Assembly (NCBI GenBank): GCA_002722595.1
Contig: PBMO01000034.1
Coordinates: 1 to 36,037 of the forward strand
Origin: Methanobacteriota archaeon
GTDB lineage: Archaea; Thermoplasmatota; Poseidoniia; Poseidoniales; Thalassarchaeaceae
Length of the DNA stretch: 36,037 nucleotides
Direction of reading: 5' to 3'
The first letter of the stretch is position 1. Each line of letters begins with the position of its first letter. Below are positions 7,882 to 15,649 of this stretch, in pieces. A program made the translations under genes and the position numbers. A model generated the notes under the pieces. The model had not been told where the DNA came from. It was given only the letters and a program-made list of their open reading frames with translations, and did no database searches.

Positions 7882-10389
7882 TCATTCTTCCTCAGACCAA
7901 TCAATTTCTCTATTACTGCCTCTACCTAGTTTTGCAACTACTGAACATCCCAATAGAGAAACAATACCAAGTACCCATATCGCGAATGTAATTTGATCGA
8001 TATACATTGAATCACCATCGGTGTCAAAGTTTGTCCAATAACTATACGGTTGCGTATTAGTAATTACCAAGTCCTTGAAGTCCTCTGATTGCGACTCAGT
8101 CATCGATGAATTTTGTGATATTTGGAACACCTTCTGCAAATCATCCATCTCTGGATCACTTGTGCCGATGGCATTCAAACCTCTAGTGTCCAGATAGAAG
8201 TAGGAATCCAAATCTCCAGCAATTGCAGCATTTACATTTGGCTCCATTTCTATTGTTACTTCACCGCCAAAGTATACTGGTAATGCACCGGGAAAAACAT
8301 CCAGAATATTCTCCTGTCCGAGAAGTTTTGCTTGTATCGGGTTGTCTAATGGGTCAAGATTGAACTTATGTGTGTAGGTTTCAATGCCTAGTACGGAGCC
8401 CATTCCTACAACTTCGCTTGTTGCTACAACATATCCACCCAAGTTCGATCTTGCTGGTTCATTTGCAGGGAAGTAACTTCCCACAACACCAGATTGGTTC
8501 ACGGGTTCTAGCATACCATATGCAGATTGGTTGCGAGCAGGAGTCCTCCACGGTAGGTACTCGCTGTAGTCTTCGAATAGTAGTTGACCCGGTTCATAAT
8601 CCCCTACTGCGCCAGTGAACACTGAATAAACCGATGCAGAATCAGTCCAACAATCTGTACCAAATCCATCTTCTATACTTTGGTCATATTGGCATCCATA
8701 GTAAGTTGCATTTTTCTCAAGAGATACCCACCCACTTAGTGGGTCATTCCAACCGAAGAGCCAGTTGTTTACTGATTGAGTCTTGTATGGGACTACATCG
8801 AGGAAAGAATCCAGTAAGGGGTCGAGAAACTGGTCAAAAACTGTGTAACTAAATAACCAACGAAGTGCGCTGGCAGAGTTGTTATCAAGGCCATATATTT
8901 CAGCCACAAAAGCATCATTCCATTCATGAACTGTACCACCAGGTGTTGGAATGTAATTTGCGTCCATAGGGACCGAAAAGCCAGTCATTTCTCCATACAT
9001 GAAGTCCATAGCAAAATCGCTCGAAATTGAGTGTGGTCCCTCAAAAAGGCCCTCAGTTACTTCGGCATCTAAATCTACCAGCGGATTTCCATAAACGGTA
9101 CTCCACAGAGGTCCAATATCAGTTCCAACATTCAATCCAAGTGTGATGTATTGGTTATTGATTGGGTCGATAGAGCCAAATGACTCATAGAACCATTCAT
9201 CAGCATTAATTTTCCCACTTCCTCCTGATAAAATCATCTCATAATTTTCTGACGATAAGAACCAATCTCCTGCCCATCCACCAATGCTCTCAAGGGCCCA
9301 GAAGGGGAATGTATACTGCTCAGGATTAACAGTGAGTTCAATCTTTAATGCAAAAGGATCCTCCTGTGCTTTCAGGAGAAAATCAGTAGAACCACAAAGA
9401 ATCTTTTGGCTGTCGCACTTCAATAATCCAGTGGGGACTCCATCAGTTTCTGAAAATAGAAGATGTTGAAGAGTAGATTCATCATCAATTCTATACCCTA
9501 TCATTTCTTCTAATCTGTCATTCAAATCTTCTAGAGATGCCGATTCTAAATTAGCACCGCCTCCATGACTTGAAAATCGTGCACTAATCTCATTATACAA
9601 TTCATTATCTCGTGCAAATGTCTCTGCATCATCAGCACCAACATAACCGAATAATGTAGCACGTTCTATAGAAGAAGTCCCATTATCTGGTTCACCAAGG
9701 CGCACCATTAGCATAGGCCCAATATCACAAGTCATTGCAATGCATATTGAGTTATCATTTGGATCTCTGGCAGCATTCATTACTTGATCTAGTGCTGATG
9801 CATTAAAGGAAGGGAGAGTGGCTGTCATATCAACTCCATCGAGGTCGTTTGATACCCATATGGATGGCGCTCTTTCGCTAAGGTCGACATAGAGCATATC
9901 TGTTGTGAAGGCCCCTCTAACGAATTGTGCACCTGTATCAATTGCAGTCCCTACGGCTCCTATTTTTTGTGCGTTGAATAAGATATTGAGATTGGTAAGC
10001 TGCGTATCTCCAGATAATCCATCAGCCCATTCGTAGACATTGTATTCGCGATAGGTTAGGATTCCAGTGTCCTCATTGTGTCCACATACAGAACAATCAA
10101 GATCTCGTTTTGTTGTGAGGTTATAGGTAAATGGACCCATTTTCTCAAATTCCATATCGGTTGCCGCCCCATCTTGTAACTCGGCTGCATTGGTAAGGTT
10201 CCAAGCATAGAAAGAGCGTAGAGATGTTGAACTAGTCCAACCTTCATCTTCCCATGTTTCATTATCCATCACTGTTGCAGTTGCAAGTGTTTCTTCAGTT
10301 GTTTCCATCACCATTGGGGAAATAACCGCCAAATTCACTGAAAAAAGCAGCAAACCAACGATTCCCAAAGCCACAGCCTTAGCGTTCAT
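7882..10389 (-). CDS. CD36/LIMP-2-like two-anchor ectodomain protein
   Basis: The 835-residue protein has a membrane segment at each end: residues about 5-27, and about 797-822 followed by a short acidic cytosolic tail. A large ectodomain lies between, the same topology as eukaryotic CD36/LIMP-2/SR-B1 scavenger receptors. After the first helix the sequence reads SLRSFYAWNLTNAAEL (about 56-71), then EKMGPFTYN (82-90), then LTNLNILF (131-138). These correspond in order and spacing to the CD36 blocks 'F-x-x-F-x-V-x-N-P-x-E-V', 'x-x-x-GPY-x-Y-R' and the 'D-x-x-x-V-L-N-L' strand. Cys pairs (99/102 and several later) suggest disulfides. The ectodomain is longer than the roughly 400 residues of CD36. 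CD36 proteins move lipids or bind polyanionic ligands; whether this one does is inference. Actinobacterial PorA/DUF3068 proteins are an alternative relative. Fold call moderate, function unknown. Confidence 0.6.
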   Translation of the reverse strand: MNAKAVALGIVGLLLFSVNLAVISPMVMETTEETLATATVMDNETWEDEGWTSSTSLRSFYAWNLTNAAELQDGAATDMEFEKMGPFTYNLTTKRDLDCSVCGHNEDTGILTYREYNVYEWADGLSGDTQLTNLNILFNAQKIGAVGTAIDTGAQFVRGAFTTDMLYVDLSERAPSIWVSNDLDGVDMTATLPSFNASALDQVMNAARDPNDNSICIAMTCDIGPMLMVRLGEPDNGTSSIERATLFGYVGADDAETFARDNELYNEISARFSSHGGGANLESASLEDLNDRLEEMIGYRIDDESTLQHLLFSETDGVPTGLLKCDSQKILCGSTDFLLKAQEDPFALKIELTVNPEQYTFPFWALESIGGWAGDWFLSSENYEMILSGGSGKINADEWFYESFGSIDPINNQYITLGLNVGTDIGPLWSTVYGNPLVDLDAEVTEGLFEGPHSISSDFAMDFMYGEMTGFSVPMDANYIPTPGGTVHEWNDAFVAEIYGLDNNSASALRWLFSYTVFDQFLDPLLDSFLDVVPYKTQSVNNWLFGWNDPLSGWVSLEKNATYYGCQYDQSIEDGFGTDCWTDSASVYSVFTGAVGDYEPGQLLFEDYSEYLPWRTPARNQSAYGMLEPVNQSGVVGSYFPANEPARSNLGGYVVATSEVVGMGSVLGIETYTHKFNLDPLDNPIQAKLLGQENILDVFPGALPVYFGGEVTIEMEPNVNAAIAGDLDSYFYLDTRGLNAIGTSDPEMDDLQKVFQISQNSSMTESQSEDFKDLVITNTQPYSYWTNFDTDGDSMYIDQITFAIWVLGIVSLLGCSVVAKLGRGSNREIDWSEEE

Positions 10390-10422
10390 ATTTGTCGCAC
10401 CCTCCTACTCGCGGCATAAGCA

Positions 10423-10469
10423 ATGCGGCATAGAAGATACCGCATTTAGCGAATATTCAAAGGTTGAAT
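10423..10469. promoter_or_regulatory. two dyad symmetries in the shared upstream region of the CD36-like and AIM24 genes
   Basis: The 96-base region between the divergent starts holds two inverted repeats. ATGCGG (10423-10428) pairs with CCGCAT (10440-10445). ATTCAA (10455-10460) pairs with TTGAAT (10464-10469) across AGG. Either could be an operator for a dimeric regulator. In an AT-rich intergenic region short dyads also arise by chance, so confidence is low. Confidence 0.3.
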
Positions 10470-10485
10470 CCTTATCCAAGTAATT

Positions 10486-11181
10486 ATGGAAGAACATATT
10501 GAATTTAATCCAAGTTTTACAATGTTGACATTAGCCTTAGCACCAGGTGAAAGCGTAAAGGCAGAACCAGGTGCAATGGTTTGCCAATCGGGTGTTGAAA
10601 TGAAAACTGGAATGAGTGGCGGCGGAGGCGTTGGTGGCTTTTTCAAAAGCATGGCCAAAGCCGCACTCGGTGGTGAGTCCTTTTTCTTGAACACATTTAC
10701 AGCCGGACCAAGTGGTGGATGGGTTAGTCTAGCACCAGGAGTCCCCGGTGATATTGCTTGGTTTGATTGTCAACCTGGACAGAACCTATACATCCAGAGT
10801 GGATCGTATCTTGCCAGTACTGCTAACGTTGAAACTGATACTAAGTTCCAAGGAGCGAAAGGACTTTTCAGTGGAGAGAGTATGTTCTTCATTCGAGCAT
10901 TTACTCAAGCCGAAACCGGTCGAGTGTACTACAATTCATATGGTGCTGTAAAACAAATTCCAATTCAACCTGGACAAGTAGTGACAATAGATACTGGTCA
11001 CGTGGTTGCGTATACCGATGGTTTGCACTACGATGTCGGTAAAGTTGGTGGAATGAAGTCATTGTTACTCGGTGGAGAAGGCTTAGTCATGCATTTCTCT
11101 GGGCAAGGTACAGTTTGGGTACAAACTCGGAATATCGGAGGCCTTGCTGGAGTCCTCCATCCATACTTCCCTTCAAATTGA
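10486..11181 (+). CDS. AIM24 / TIGR00266 family protein
   Basis: The 231-residue soluble protein matches the AIM24 family of beta-sandwich proteins found in bacteria, archaea and mitochondria. Visible family features are: LALAPGESVKAEPGAMV near residues 17-32; the glycine-rich GMSGGGGVGGFFKS; then GESFFLNTFTA, APGVPGDIAWFDC, a central GLFSGESMFFI, and the C-terminal GGEGLVMHFSGQGTVWVQTR. Its length is usual for the family. The biochemical role is not established; the yeast homologue affects mitochondrial inner membrane organisation. The start ATG at 10486 is divergent from the CD36-like gene. Downstream, 7 bases past its stop, comes the hairpin at 11188-11220, then the molybdenum enzyme genes on the same strand, so co-transcription is possible. 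Confidence 0.9.
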   Translation: MEEHIEFNPSFTMLTLALAPGESVKAEPGAMVCQSGVEMKTGMSGGGGVGGFFKSMAKAALGGESFFLNTFTAGPSGGWVSLAPGVPGDIAWFDCQPGQNLYIQSGSYLASTANVETDTKFQGAKGLFSGESMFFIRAFTQAETGRVYYNSYGAVKQIPIQPGQVVTIDTGHVVAYTDGLHYDVGKVGGMKSLLLGGEGLVMHFSGQGTVWVQTRNIGGLAGVLHPYFPSN

Positions 11182-11187
11182 TGATTA

Positions 11188-11220
11188 TTTGATTCATCGC
11201 CCTACGGGCGAATCATCAAA
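11188..11220. repeat. intergenic hairpin with CCC-TAC-GGG core (copy 1)
   Basis: Inner stem TCGCCC/GGGCGA closes on TAC. A three-by-three internal loop separates it from an outer stem TTTGAT/ATCAAA. On the plus-strand transcript the tip reads C(UACG)G, the hyperstable UNCG tetraloop. It lies between the AIM24 stop and the small subunit start. It could be a terminator, attenuator or processing site, though no U-tract follows. Two further copies with the same core occur at 24341-24359 and 27108-27126. Confidence 0.7.
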
Positions 11221-11237
11221 TGTCGCCCATGCTTCGA

Positions 11238-11249
11238 CGGACTAGTCCG
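11238..11249. promoter_or_regulatory. 12-bp perfect palindrome immediately before the molybdenum enzyme operon
   Basis: CGGACTAGTCCG is a perfect palindrome ending one base before the ATG at 11251. Being loop-free it is more plausible as a DNA operator than an RNA hairpin. If transcribed as leader it would sit in the ribosome binding region, where no Shine-Dalgarno sequence is seen. Confidence 0.35.
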
Positions 11250-11250
11250 C

Positions 11251-11850
11251 ATGTCGATTCACATTCGCGTACCCATGCTTCCTGGTTCAGGAAAAGAGGT
11301 TTGGCAAGCGAATGTAAACGGTGAAGAAAACGAACATCTTGTCGAAAGCAATTCGATTTTGTTAGATGTTCTTCGTGATCAAGTAGGTACGTTGGGAGTC
11401 AAACGTGGCTGTGACATGGGTACTTGTGGATGTTGCGCAGTTCTTATCGACGGTGAGCCAAGATTATCCTGCCTTTGTTTGGCCAAAGAAGCAAGTGGTA
11501 CAGAAATTACAACGGTAGAAGGTTTAGCTGATGGACATCACCTACATCCTATCCAGCAGTGTTTTGCAGAAGCTGGTGGTAGTCAGTGTGGTTTCTGTAC
11601 ACCAGGTTTCCTTGTGGTAAGTGCAGCTCTACTTGACGAGAATCCACAACCAAGTCGCTCTGAGATTAAGTGTGCGATTGAAGGCAATCTTTGCCGATGT
11701 ACTGGTTACCAGCAGATTGTAGATGCCGTTGAAATGGCCGCGGCGATGAAGCGTGGTGGTACTTCCACGCCAGATACTACCGATCCTAAATCAGATCCAC
11801 ACCCACTCGGTCCAGATGACCCATCCCTGCCACCGGGCAGTTCAAAATAG
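11251..11850 (+). CDS. molybdenum hydroxylase small subunit, two 2Fe-2S clusters (HcrC/CoxS-like)
   Basis: This is the electron-transfer subunit of a xanthine oxidase-family enzyme. The plant-type 2Fe-2S ligands are C54-x4-C59-x2-C62-x11-C74. The second, all-helical 2Fe-2S domain has C113-x2-C116 and C148-x-C150, with CGFCTPGF and CRCTGY. These spacings are exactly those of the family. The first about 165 residues are the whole known subunit. A Pro/Asp/Gly-rich tail of about 30 residues follows and is extra. The start used is ATG at 11251, but ATG at 11275 is possible because the first 20 residues are poorly conserved. The stop overlaps a good ribosome binding site (GGTGAT) for the large subunit, 8 bases downstream. 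Confidence 0.93.
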   Translation: MSIHIRVPMLPGSGKEVWQANVNGEENEHLVESNSILLDVLRDQVGTLGVKRGCDMGTCGCCAVLIDGEPRLSCLCLAKEASGTEITTVEGLADGHHLHPIQQCFAEAGGSQCGFCTPGFLVVSAALLDENPQPSRSEIKCAIEGNLCRCTGYQQIVDAVEMAAAMKRGGTSTPDTTDPKSDPHPLGPDDPSLPPGSSK

Positions 11851-11858
11851 GTGATAAA

Positions 11859-14663
11859 ATGGCTAAGGGATATCGTCAGGCACCTGGTAAAGGTGGGAGT
11901 AAAAAGCGAACTGATGGAAAGCGGGTCGCAGGACAGCAAGATTTTGGGGTACCCGGTTCGGGTGGTTCTGATCCATACTCTAAATTGCAAGATTTAGACT
12001 ACGTTCCAGAATCAGTAGGGGGTTGGAAAAAGCAACCAAGGGGCCCCCATGTACATGATCGCCATGTTACTGGGATGACAATTGGTAAGCCTGTGCCTCT
12101 TGTCGATTCAAATTGGAAAATCACAGGACAAGCACATTATGGCGACGATATTCGTTTACCTGGTGAATTGATAGGGAAGATTTTGAGATCACCCCATCAT
12201 TATGCTAAGATTTTGTCAATAGATACATCGGCTGCTGAAGCTATGGATGGTGTCTTTGCAGTTGCGACGGGTCAAGATTCGGTGAATAAATTCGGTGTTC
12301 TTCCTGTAACAAAGGATGAACATGCAATGGCCCAAGAAAAAGTTCGACATGTAGGCGATTTAGTTGCTTGTGTTTGTGCAATAGATGAGGCAACAGCCAT
12401 TGAAGCAATGAATGCAATTTCGGTAGATTATGAAGTACTTCCAAGTATACATGATATGGAGGATGGGTTGAAGGATTCAGAGAATCCAATACATGATCGG
12501 GGTAAATATCACATTGGCGAATCCAATGTTCAAAAGAGAGTTTTCCAGCAATTTGGTGACCTTGAAGGAATGAAGGATGCACCGTTTCATCATGAAGCTG
12601 ATTGGGAAACTGCAGGCCTACATCATGGTTTCACGGAGCCACATGCAGTTGTTGCACATTGGGATCCATCAGGGAGGTTAACTGTATGGACGCCTCAACA
12701 AGTACCTCATTATCTTCACAGAGGGCTGTCTGCAGTTTTAGACATACCAATGCACCAAATCAATGTCCACCGGACTTTCGTAGGAGGAGGTTTTGGGGGT
12801 AAATCAGATCCTTTCCCGCATGAAATGTGCGCTGCCATCCTTGCTCGTAAATCAGGACGTCCAGTGCGCATTAATTTTGACAGAGAAGAGGTATATTGGA
12901 TAAATCGTGGTCGCCATCCTTCGAGAATCCAAATGGGGGTATTTGCTGATGATGAAGGGCGCATATCTGGAATCGAAACCGATGCACTAATCGACGGTGG
13001 AGCGTTTGCCTCGTTTGGACATGTGACTACTTATTACAACGGTGTTTTACATACAGCACCATACGAAATAGGTGCATTCAATTACACGGGTGCTAGGGTT
13101 TGGACCAACAAACCAGCAAGTGGAGCCATGCGTGGTCATGGTGCGGTAAATAGCCGGTGTGCTGTCGAGGTCGGAATTGATGCTGTCTCAGAGCAGATGA
13201 AAGTAGATCCGATGACATTCAGACTAGCTAATTTACTTCCACCTCACAGTCGGACAATTACAGGTTTTCGTGTCACAAGTACTGGTATGCGTGAATGTTT
13301 GGCGAAAGTGCGTGAACAATCTGGATGGGATGAAAAGTTCAGAAATTTACCACTTGGAAAGGGTATAGGTGTTGGTTGCGGGTTCTTCATATCGGGTTCA
13401 GGTTTGCCAATTCATTGGGATCCAGAAAATTTCCCACACGCAACAGTACATCTGCAGTGTGATATGGATGGAGGTGTCACAGTACACACTGGTGCTGCAG
13501 ATATTGGACAAGGAAGTGACACAGCAGTTGCTCAAGCAGTTTCGGAAGTTCTCGCACTACCATTGGACATGATTCGAATTAGGAGTAAAGAAAGCGACAC
13601 TGCTCCAGTCGATCTTGGCTCCTATTCAAGTCGAGTCACTTTCATGAATTGTAATGCTGCTATTAAGGCGGCTTGCGAGTTGCGTGATAAAGTGTTGAAG
13701 GCAGCTTGGGAAATCACCGGTTACAATCCAGATGTGTTGGTTATTGGTGATAGGCGGATTTACTACAAGCATGACCCTGCAATCGGAGTTTCTTGGCTTG
13801 AAGCGGTTCACAAAGCACAAGCTGATGTTGGGTCATTAATTGCTTCAGGTGCTTACAGGACACCTCCTATGGGAGGCATTCACAAAGGTGCCGCGGCCGG
13901 TCTTGCACCTGCGTATTCCTTCTCGGCCTATGTTGCTGAAGTTGATGTTGATGTCGAAACAGGTTTTGTCAAAATCACGAAGGCTTGGGCTGCTCATGAT
14001 TGTGGGAAAGCCCTCAATCCTCTAGCAGTCAAAGGGCAAATCATAGGCTCTTGCCACATGGGCATGGGTCAAGTTTTGTCAGAGGAAATGAAGTATGGTC
14101 GCAATGGCCATCTGATGAATCCAGATTTGTTGGATTACAAGATTATGAGTGTACATGAAATGCCCGATGTTGTTCCAATAATTGTCGAAAGCAATGATCC
14201 AGAGGGTCCTTTTGGAGCCAAAGAAGCTGGAGAAGGGCCACTTTTACCAATCTTGCCCGCAGTATGTAATGCAATTTACGATGCGATAGGTATCAGAATT
14301 GACGAATTACCAGTTACCCCTGATCGTCTTCACAAAAGAATCGAGAAGCATTGTAGAAAACTTGGTATTGATGACCCGTTAGAACTCCCAGTCCCTCGAT
14401 TTGAAGCAGGCCCTCTTCAGCAAAAATTGGTTGAACGCGCAAAATCACATGCGAAAAGAGATCATCTTCGTGACATACAAGAGGATCGTTCATCATATGT
14501 GAACGGTGTTCTGTTCGGATTTGATCCAGATAAACCCATGTCTGAACAAAAGGAAGGGTGGAGAGAATCAGTTATACCAACTCCAGAGGATTTAGCAGAT
14601 CCAAAAAAGCGTGCTGCAAGAGCTTGGAGCCATGTTGAACGACGTCATCGAGGTGATGCTTAA
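11859..14663 (+). CDS. molybdenum hydroxylase large (Mo-cofactor) subunit, 4-hydroxybenzoyl-CoA reductase / xanthine dehydrogenase type
   Basis: This is the catalytic subunit. Family landmarks are GGGFGGK (309-315), GAMRGHG (422-428) at the cofactor site, the GAADIGQGSDTAVAQ block near 547-561, and GAKEAGEG (786-793) with the catalytic Glu792. The CO dehydrogenase form I loop (AYRCSFR) is absent, so it is not a CoxL CO dehydrogenase. At 934 residues it is about 150 longer than usual HcrA/XdhB proteins. There is an extra basic, glycine-rich N-terminus of about 65 residues, and an extra C-terminal region of over 100 residues rich in Lys, Arg and Glu. No twin-arginine signal is seen, so it is probably cytosolic. 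ATG at 11859 follows GGTGAT at good spacing. The stop overlaps the medium subunit start by one base (TAATG). Confidence 0.92.
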   Translation: MAKGYRQAPGKGGSKKRTDGKRVAGQQDFGVPGSGGSDPYSKLQDLDYVPESVGGWKKQPRGPHVHDRHVTGMTIGKPVPLVDSNWKITGQAHYGDDIRLPGELIGKILRSPHHYAKILSIDTSAAEAMDGVFAVATGQDSVNKFGVLPVTKDEHAMAQEKVRHVGDLVACVCAIDEATAIEAMNAISVDYEVLPSIHDMEDGLKDSENPIHDRGKYHIGESNVQKRVFQQFGDLEGMKDAPFHHEADWETAGLHHGFTEPHAVVAHWDPSGRLTVWTPQQVPHYLHRGLSAVLDIPMHQINVHRTFVGGGFGGKSDPFPHEMCAAILARKSGRPVRINFDREEVYWINRGRHPSRIQMGVFADDEGRISGIETDALIDGGAFASFGHVTTYYNGVLHTAPYEIGAFNYTGARVWTNKPASGAMRGHGAVNSRCAVEVGIDAVSEQMKVDPMTFRLANLLPPHSRTITGFRVTSTGMRECLAKVREQSGWDEKFRNLPLGKGIGVGCGFFISGSGLPIHWDPENFPHATVHLQCDMDGGVTVHTGAADIGQGSDTAVAQAVSEVLALPLDMIRIRSKESDTAPVDLGSYSSRVTFMNCNAAIKAACELRDKVLKAAWEITGYNPDVLVIGDRRIYYKHDPAIGVSWLEAVHKAQADVGSLIASGAYRTPPMGGIHKGAAAGLAPAYSFSAYVAEVDVDVETGFVKITKAWAAHDCGKALNPLAVKGQIIGSCHMGMGQVLSEEMKYGRNGHLMNPDLLDYKIMSVHEMPDVVPIIVESNDPEGPFGAKEAGEGPLLPILPAVCNAIYDAIGIRIDELPVTPDRLHKRIEKHCRKLGIDDPLELPVPRFEAGPLQQKLVERAKSHAKRDHLRDIQEDRSSYVNGVLFGFDPDKPMSEQKEGWRESVIPTPEDLADPKKRAARAWSHVERRHRGDA

Positions 14664-15631
14664 TGCGCATGCCACCTTTTACTTTGCATACTCCTGAAAA
14701 CTTGGCACAAGCCCTCTCTTTGGCCTCAGAAATGGACAATTTTGATTGGGTTGCCGGTGGAACTGATTTACTCCCTAACTACAAATGGCATTTGAACCCA
14801 AAACCCAATGTAATTTCATTGGCCAAAGTTCAGGAATTAACAGCACTTTCAAGCACAGTAATTGGGGCAATGGTGAGAGTTCATGATTTGGCTAACAGTG
14901 AGGAAATTCATCCATTAATACGTGAAACTGCGGCCACAATTGCGAGTGTTATGATTCGCCGTTCAGCTACTGTTGGCGGCAATATTTGTTTAGACACTCG
15001 TTGTTATTGGTTCAATCAAACAGAAGAGTGGAGGAGGAGTATTGATTGGTGCCACAAATGTGACTGTGATACAGGTGCAGATTGTAGAGTAGTTCCAAAC
15101 CAAAACACACTCTGTGTTGCAACATATCAAGCTGACCTAGCAGCTGCTTTCATCGCTCTTGATGCCACAATTCATCTTGCAAGTGGGGATGGAACACGTT
15201 CTATGCCATTTGCTGATTTCTTCCAATTGGATGGGATGACTCGGAATGTACTCAAATTAGGTGAGTTGGTAACCCATGTTACACTCCCTGAAGATTCAGT
15301 CAATTGGGAGGGCGGATATCAGAAATTACGACTTCGTGAAACTTGGGATTTCCCTGAAGCAGGAGTTGCAGCAGCATGGAAGATTGAGGATGGAAAAATT
15401 GCAGCATTACGAGTTGCGAGCACAGGTTGCGAGAGTATTCCTGGCGATCACTCGGAATTGGCAGAAGGAGCCATTGGTGAGTGGAATGGAAAACAGAGTA
15501 TCCGAGATTTGGCTGAAGGTGTGAGAAAGGCCGTAAAGCCAGTCAGTAACACGTATTTCCCTCCAGCATATAGGCGGAAAATGCTACGTGTTTTGACTCG
15601 AAGAGCTCTTTCACCTCTCGAGCACCTGTAG
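14663..15631 (+). CDS. molybdenum hydroxylase FAD subunit with 4Fe-4S-type cysteine insertion (HcrB-like)
   Basis: The FAD-binding fold is shown by AGGTDLLP (31-38) and SATVGGN (101-107). Directly after the second motif comes a cysteine-rich insertion, about residues 109-151, with NICLDTRCYWFNQTEEWRRS and further Cys. Cysteines are at 109, 114, 130, 133, 135, 141 and 151. Ordinary CoxM/XdhA FAD subunits lack this. It closely resembles the insertion that binds a 4Fe-4S cluster in the beta subunit of 4-hydroxybenzoyl-CoA reductase; C114, C130, C141 and C151 fit the four ligand positions best. PaoB of E. coli aldehyde oxidoreductase is a more distant alternative. The CO dehydrogenase C-terminal domain follows (about 200-320). 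Last gene of the S-L-M unit. Substrate not decided by sequence. Confidence 0.9.
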   Translation: MRMPPFTLHTPENLAQALSLASEMDNFDWVAGGTDLLPNYKWHLNPKPNVISLAKVQELTALSSTVIGAMVRVHDLANSEEIHPLIRETAATIASVMIRRSATVGGNICLDTRCYWFNQTEEWRRSIDWCHKCDCDTGADCRVVPNQNTLCVATYQADLAAAFIALDATIHLASGDGTRSMPFADFFQLDGMTRNVLKLGELVTHVTLPEDSVNWEGGYQKLRLRETWDFPEAGVAAAWKIEDGKIAALRVASTGCESIPGDHSELAEGAIGEWNGKQSIRDLAEGVRKAVKPVSNTYFPPAYRRKMLRVLTRRALSPLEHL

Positions 15632-15649
15632 GCGTTGCATTGATGCCTG

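Noticed and set aside
11859-14663. Carbon monoxide dehydrogenase large subunit (CoxL)
   Set aside because: The form I active-site loop with AYRCSFR is absent; the loop here is GAMRGHG, and the FAD subunit has the HcrB-type cysteine insertion.
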